The notes beneath the pieces are model-generated. The model ran no database searches. It was not told the origin of the DNA and saw only the letters and a list, made by a program, of their open reading frames with translations. 64,000 nt of DNA, from NCBI RefSeq assembly GCF_002127325.2, contig NC_035435.2, forward strand, positions 110,094,517 to 110,158,516. The letters are read 5' to 3'. Below are positions 58,580-64,000 of the stretch, piece after piece (positions within the stretch are counted from its first letter, which is position 1; the number at the start of each line of letters is the position of its first letter). The stretch comes from Helianthus annuus. Taxonomy: Eukaryota > Streptophyta > Magnoliopsida > Asterales > Asteraceae. A program made the position numbers and the translations under genes.

Positions 58580-59006
58580 TGATAAGTTTGGTGTCAACAG
58601 GTACTTGTATCGAAAATACCGGTTCGGTACATGATAGGAAAAAACAGCACCAGCCTGGTACATAAAATGCCAAAAGTCGGTACCAGATTGAGTTTGATAA
58701 TTTTTTAGTTCGAGAAATTTGGTACTGCTACCCAGTACCATTTGCTCATCCCTGATCACGGGTACCTTACGAACAACAACGGTATCTTACAACTTTTTTT
58801 TAGTTTCAGGGGTAGGGATGAGCTCGATGCCAACTGATACCGAATCGGTATTGATACCGAAAATACCGGTTGCAGTACCGGTATATGAAGGTAAAATCTG
58901 GTAGCGAACCGGTACCAAGAACGCCAAAAGTCGGTACCGAACTGGTACTTAGAATCTTTCGATTCAGGAAATTTGGTACCGGTACCCATTACTATTTGCT
59001 CATATC
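58580..59006 (+). repeat. two tandem copies of a GGTACCGG-rich small element
   Basis: 58580-58756 ends TTTGCTCATCCCTGATC; 58810-59006 begins AGGGATGAGCTCGATGCC and ends TTTGCTCATATCTGAC. Both carry AATACCGGTT, AAAATGCCAAAAGTCGGTAC-like and GAAATTTGGTAC blocks in the same order. GGGATGAGC...GCTCATCCC suggests hAT-like terminal repeats. Relatives of the GTACCGGTACC motif occur near 19970-20005. Confidence 0.6.
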
Positions 59007-59859
59007 TGACTACGGGTTTCTACCGAACAACATCATTACCATACAACTTTTTTAGTTGATTTTCTTTCGCTTATTTTTTATTGTTTTTTTTATACATTTT
59101 TTTTATTCTTGTCAGCGGTTACGTATGCAATGCGCTCATAGTGATTTTAAACACATATAAATACAGACTAAATAACAAAAAAAGTTCAACGCAACACGGC
59201 AACGGTTTTTGTAACTAGTAATATTTAATTAAAACTTTACGTCACAATTTTCACACAAGCCACATGACCTATATTAATAGAATCCGGTCATCTTACACTT
59301 TTATTAAAATAACATATAATAATAATGATATTAAGAGCATAATAGGCATATGGAGCATTTAATAAAAAACAATTTAACTACCTGATTAAATTTAAAAATA
59401 TAAAAAAAATTTATAAGTGGTACATGAATTCTATAAGGCATTTAATAAAATAACTAGTTTTTTTATGTCGCATGTTGCTCTGAAACCCAGCAAATGAAAA
59501 CGTAAAACAAACGTGATTTGAAAATAAAACATGTTGTTTAGGAAGCCAAACCATTAGAACCATTTCTTTTATCATTGTACCGTTTTATGACATAAAATAA
59601 ATACTTTAATTTAAGTACAACTTCGTTTTTGACAAAACTTATAAGGGAATGTCGAGTGAAAAAATCAAACACAACTACTACTTAAATTTTTAGAAAAAAA
59701 TTATAAACTAAATTATTAAAGAAGTATCAAATTATTTGATAAATTAATATATGTTTAAAAAATAAAAAAGAATTTACAAAATATAAATTAGCAACATTTT
59801 GTTGCTGTAACTTATGGATTAGGTGTTTTTCAAAAAGGTTTTTGTATTTTTCATCTTTT
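59007..59859. other. AT-rich stretch with a weak Helitron-type end
   Basis: 59187-59218 reads CAACGCAACACGGCAACGG, then CTAG at 59215-59218 followed by T, a weak, partly decayed Helitron-like terminus. The remainder is AT-rich with no gene. Confidence 0.35.
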
Positions 59860-61031
59860 ACATTTAACATCTTTAACTTTTTTACTTTTAACCCACATCT
59901 TTTCATCTTATACAATTTAACCCCCACACTTTTTTATTTTTAACTTTCGTCCCCCCATACTTTTCATGTTTTGCAAGTTTTTCTTTTACGTTTCGTTCTA
60001 AATTTTGCGAGTCAACACGCTGCAACGTGCGTGTGAGGTTTAACGTTTTTCGTCTGCTTTTTCCTGTTTGACAGACCAGTCACAACGCGTCTATTTTTAT
60101 TCGTTTAACAAGTTCGTCGTAACGCATGGGTCCTATATCGACTTAGTTATTATTTTCAACGTTTAACCTTTATGGCTAATTTATTCGCATTAACACATCG
60201 CAACGGATGTGCGTGGTTGAACGATTTTACGTTTGTTTTTCGTTCGGTGTTATTTTTTTACTTTTTTATTTTATTTTTACGAGTTTTTCTAATGTTGGTG
60301 GTCGTTGTCAGTGGTGTGACATTAGTGCTACTTGTCACGATTTTAAGAACGTCTTTAACCTATTAAGTTATTACTAATAATTTGTTTCGAGTATACCACT
60401 GTTCCCCCCTTTACTTAAGAAAAACTAATTTTTTACATGCATATTTTTGTGTACGTGTCAGCATAAATTCGATTTGCTCTACATTTTGACGTAAACTTTT
60501 CCTGTAAACGATTCAGGTTAAATATAATACGTTTTCATTTAAAAAAAAACCATTTTTTCGTGCACATTTTTTATGTACGTTTCGGTATAAATTCGAGTTG
60601 GTGTATGTTTCGACTTAAACGTTTTTGGAGAACGAGTCAGGTGAAATATAATATGTTTTTGTGATCATTTTATGAATATTTTATAAATTTTGTTTCAATC
60701 GGAGTGGATTCAAATTGTGGTTTCTTTTTTTCCCTTTTTATAAACGCTCTAATTAATCTCTTTTGATTATACGTGTCAACTTTTCCATTATACCCATTAT
60801 ATTTTCTATGTATGACTAGGCCACATGTAATATATTATGATTTTAACGGTATAAATTTGATTTACTTTATGTTTTGATCTAATCACATTGTTTATATAGG
60901 TTACATTGAGTTCAATCAATTACGTCGAAACGTGTGTTTTCATACGGTTAACGTATCACATAACGTTTGGACTAATTTATTTGATACTTGCGATGTACCT
61001 GCACCGCAACGCGCGCGAGTGTTAATACTAG
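59860..61031 (+). mobile_element. Helitron-like element related to 18260-18844
   Basis: 59950-60365 matches 18420-18800 block for block (TTTTGCGAGT, CGTGCGTGTG, GTCACAACGCGTCTATTTT, CATTAGTGCTACTTG). 60415-60660 carries two diverged copies of a ~125-bp unit. 60855-60950 matches the 143-bp repeat at 23863. The right end, CCGCAACGCGCGCG, then AGTGTTAATA and CTAG (61028-61031), is Helitron-like, although the hairpin is weak. No Rep/helicase. Confidence 0.5.
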
Positions 61032-62290
61032 TTATTAAAAATGGTAAAGGAAATATATGGTTTAAAAAAAGGAAAAAATTTAAAATATGTTATTAAAAGT
61101 AAATAACAAACTATTATAATATATTAAATAAAAAATAAAGAACTATATATTATTTTAAAAATAAAATAACTATTCATCGAATTTAGTAAAGACTGTATAT
61201 ATAATTTAGTAAAGACTGTATATATAATATAATTGCTATAATCAAACAACATGCTAAATCACAAGAATGTTAGATTATTATTATTTTTTTATCTTTGATA
61301 AATGGTAAAAAAGTTTGCTAAGATATCAACCAAATTAAAAGCATTCACTATCTAAAAGCATCTAACTTTTTTTATTAGTGAGGTATCGGAGTATGGGCTC
61401 GGAGTATAAAGCACCGAGCAGTAAATGCTTTCATGTTATTATTTCCACACTTATCTTCATGAGTGTCTTTCATAGAATAGATTTGTGTTAGATTATTTGT
61501 ATTTGTATTTATAGTCTTTGCGGTTAATTGATCAATACACCGTAGAAAGTTATTTCGTGAATCAAGTAAGTCTAGGTGAACTACTAATCTCAAAACCTGT
61601 AAAGTGAGGGATTGCCGATTTGTCTAGGTTGTACTTTGTAAAAAGGCTGATTTAGTTAACCTTGCAATTCGTGCTAACCGAGTCAAATTAGTTTACCATA
61701 GTCACCTTAGATAACTACACCGTATAGGAACTAATCACATTAATGTACTTATTTAATTCAATTGGAGGACTGTAAGGAAATCCATATAAAACCGTGTTCT
61801 AACAGCTTGCTAGTTTCCATAAGTGTCTTCCTGAGAAGGGTTGGGGGTCCTATTCGGTTTCTTAGTAAGTTTAGAATTTTAAGATCCTGGTTCCATAGTT
61901 AAGTCACGTCAATAGAATTCCATTCTGAGTTAATTAGGATTCCAGTCTAGGTAGTTATTTTACCATCATTTGAGTACAATTCCATATTCTCATATGCGTC
62001 TTTAGTTTGTTTACTTAGTTAACATTTAATTTAATTGCAATCGTAAGATTTTAGAAACCCCCCCGTAAAACATAAAAACAAATAGTCGTGTCAGTCTTTC
62101 AGTCTAGTTAGTTTAATTTACGTAATTCACGTGACCAGTAGTTCACACCTCCTATATATAGGTTTGTTCGTTCTTTATAATAAGGGTTATTGGATTTTAT
62201 CACCCCAACTAATACTTTAACGCCCGACACATTCAACTTGACTTTCAGCCTATGCCGGCACCACTCTGTTAGCTTTGCACTAACTTGGTT

Positions 62291-62292
<2 letters not shown>
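61032..62292. other. gene-free stretch
   Basis: AT-rich on the left, with a tandem TTTAGTAAAGACTGTATATA pair at about 61183-61225. More mixed composition after 61380, but no supported gene, repeat edge or RNA. CCTATATATAGG (62152-62163) is a perfect palindrome. Confidence 0.45.

Positions 62293-62336
<44 letters not shown>
62293..62336. repeat. 44-bp poly-T tract
   Basis: Uninterrupted T run. On the minus strand it could be the poly-A tail of a retroposed sequence or a plain microsatellite; no retroposon body was recognised. Confidence 0.9.
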
Positions 62337-62340
<4 letters not shown>

Positions 62341-62540
62341 ACGTGGCCATTTTTTGATGACATGACTTGTTTTTGATGAGGTGGCTAATTATATATATAA
62401 CAATACGTGTACGTATATGTACAGGCAATAAATCATCCCCAAATTCAATATATAAAATCAAATCATCTTCAACCCCTTATCAATATACAAAATCAAATCA
62501 TCATCATCACTTCATCGGTTCTTCATCTTCATCACCGACA

Positions 62541-62798
62541 ATGCCGGATTCGAACGTTCTCTCCAACTACCTCCAAAGCCTCAGCTTCAACTCCTCCACC
62601 TCCACCACCACCACCACCGACATCAACCGTAACACCAGCTCCTCATCCGAAACCAACTGGACCAGCACCACTAAACCCACCTCTTCTTCTCCGGCCTCTG
62701 TTTCCTCCACCGCCATGGATCCATTTTATTATCAACAATATTATCATCTGGATGTTGCTCAAAATGCCCTAATTGATCTGGGTTTTGCTCAAAATTAA
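62541..62798 (+). CDS. small Ser/Thr-rich protein of unknown function (85 aa)
   Basis: Starts MPDSNVLSNYLQSLSFNSST, continues with a Ser/Thr/Asn-rich low-complexity middle, then MDPFYYQQYYHLDVAQNALI and DLGFAQN before TAA. The leader upstream is AC/CT-rich like a plant 5' UTR (ATCATCATCATCACTTCATC). I do not recognise the family. The N- and C-terminal blocks look constrained, the middle does not. It could be an intact short gene, the first exon of a longer one with the stop in an intron, or a truncated copy. The ATG at 62541 is chosen because the in-frame sequence before it is low-complexity leader. Confidence 0.45.
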   Translation: MPDSNVLSNYLQSLSFNSSTSTTTTTDINRNTSSSSETNWTSTTKPTSSSPASVSSTAMDPFYYQQYYHLDVAQNALIDLGFAQN

Positions 62799-62799
62799 C

Positions 62800-63117
62800 C
62801 GCCACTATAGTCAGATTGAAGGTACGGACACTGGAATTGGCGGGAACTTTCGAAATATGCCGGTAAAATTGATCGATCTTCGTCTTCATCTTCTATGTGT
62901 ATATAACAAGTTCCGTTACGGCAATTTGCAATTGTTGATTTAGGATGAATTTGTAGTGTTATCTGTTCGATTTCTCCAGATTTATTTGATTTGAATGTAG
63001 CTGTGGTGAATCGTGTGATTCATCTTCATCTTCTATGCGTATAACAAGTTCCGTTACGACGATTTGTGTAATTATTGAATTATGAGGGATTAGTAGTACA
63101 ACTTGTAATATTCTAAG
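62800..63117. other. 3' flank of the small ORF with a short duplication
   Basis: TTCATCTTCTATG.GTATA...AACAAGTTCCGTTACG occurs at about 62885-62920 and again at about 63024-63060. No further gene. Confidence 0.5.
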
Positions 63118-64000
63118 TGTAACACCCCGTGTTTTCGAATGTCAAAGTCAAAGTCAAAGTCAAAGTCCAAGTCAACTTTGACTTCCTTGGCTATAATTAG
63201 TCTATTTTATGTTTTATTTGTATTATGTGGAGTAAGTGTTGTTAATCAGAAGTAATCGAATGTTTAATTGACGTGAACCGATTTACGACTGTGAATAGTA
63301 GGAAGTAACAATGTGATAAAGGTAACTAATCAGTAATCAAACCGATCGAACCATCATCGAACTTGAATCTCGAATTACAAGAACCTTTGGTTGTTGTTAT
63401 ACGTGTGTGTGTGCCTTATGTGTTACCTGTGCGTGTTTACTTTGTGTTTTGTGTGGTGATCAATCGAATCAATCGAAACTCGAATCGAAGCTCGAAACTC
63501 AATCGAATGGTAACGTAAGGATAGTGTGAAATATAGATGCTTCTATGTAGATATAGTGATTGGGACTGAAAGTAATTTGAATAGGAAACTCTATCGTACT
63601 CGAACCGTTTTCAATCGAAATCGAAATATCAGAAATCGTCGCACCGAACACCTGAACCAGGCTGTTGATCGATCAGGCTGTCAGCCGATCGAACAGCCCA
63701 GCCGATCGGACGGACTGTCCGATCGAGCAGGCTGTCCGATCGGGATGCCTGGCCGATCGGCCAGCCCTTTCCTCTTTGGGAAGCCTATAAATAGGGCTGT
63801 CATTGTCATTCTTTCCACTTTTGGAAACTCTCTGACCGCCCAGCTCGTGCTCCCCTTCTTTTCTCAGATTTCTTCCGATTTCGGTAAGTTTTCATCCCAA
63901 ATCTTGTACTTTCTTGATCAATGCACACTCCTACACTTTCTATCTTTCAAATCTTGATTTCTAACCGTGAAATCATCAAGATCTAAGCATTCCAGGATGA
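63118..64000 (+). mobile_element. LTR start, family of 47346-50043, runs off the window
   Basis: TGTAACACCCCGTG at 63118, then several GTCAAA repeats, GTGTGTGTGCCTTATGTGTT, GGTGATCAATCGAA and TATAAATA at 63786-63793, in the order seen in the 47346 copy. The 63650-63770 region is dense in CGATCG. An open frame at 63526-63957 lies within the LTR and is not supported as a gene. Confidence 0.75.

Noticed and set aside
62108..62461. 117-codon minus-strand ORF with a long poly-Lys run
   Set aside because: The Lys run is only the translation of the 44-bp T tract; the flanks show no protein features.

Overview
This is plant nuclear DNA, most likely from a eudicot. The RAB7 gene has GT-AG introns and a plant RABG3-type product, there is a BURP-domain gene (a plant-only family), and most of the window is transposon sequence. 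The mix of large Ty3/gypsy LTRs, Helitron-like termini and MITEs resembles Asteraceae genomes; that family assignment is inference from general resemblance, not a database match.

Layout. 1-10336: nested, decayed Ty3/gypsy chromovirus-type elements. The tail of one LTR (1-299) abuts the gag of element A (300-~6420), and element A's 3' LTR in turn abuts the chromodomain end of element B, followed by B's 3.6-kb LTR (6699-10336). 10337-12240: small repeats and a SINE-like piece. 12365-15774: an apparently intact seven-exon RABG3 (RAB7) gene, with a ~122-bp minisatellite in intron 1 that is itself split by a Tourist-type MITE. 15960-25797: hAT-like and Helitron-like elements, a truncated LTR, and facing remnants of a Ty1/copia and a Ty3/gypsy element. 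26829-26933: one isolated exon of an SH3P-type (BAR/SH3) gene.

27642-42999 is a structurally complete Tat-clade (Ty3/gypsy) retrotransposon of 15.4 kb with a 5-bp target duplication (ATCAC). It holds 5' LTR, primer site, gag, pol with two RNase H regions, then a spliced gene on the opposite strand with its own TATA-like box, then 3' LTR. All its reading frames are broken. A 3.3-kb solo LTR (35164-38498) has inserted into an exon of the antisense gene.

43005-51646: MITE-rich DNA with a divergent duplicated segment, two tandem ~1.3-kb long-TIR elements and another solo LTR (47346-50043). 51761-52845: an apparently intact two-exon BURP gene on the minus strand. 52900-61031: AT-rich DNA with a hairpin-bearing repeat array, a foldback element, Helitron-like elements and a third solo LTR (56027-57940). 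62541-62798: a small Ser/Thr-rich ORF of unknown function. 63118-64000: the start of another LTR of the 47346 family.

The only genes I believe can still make their protein are RABG3, the BURP gene and perhaps the small ORF. The rest is a record of repeated insertion, solo-LTR formation and decay.
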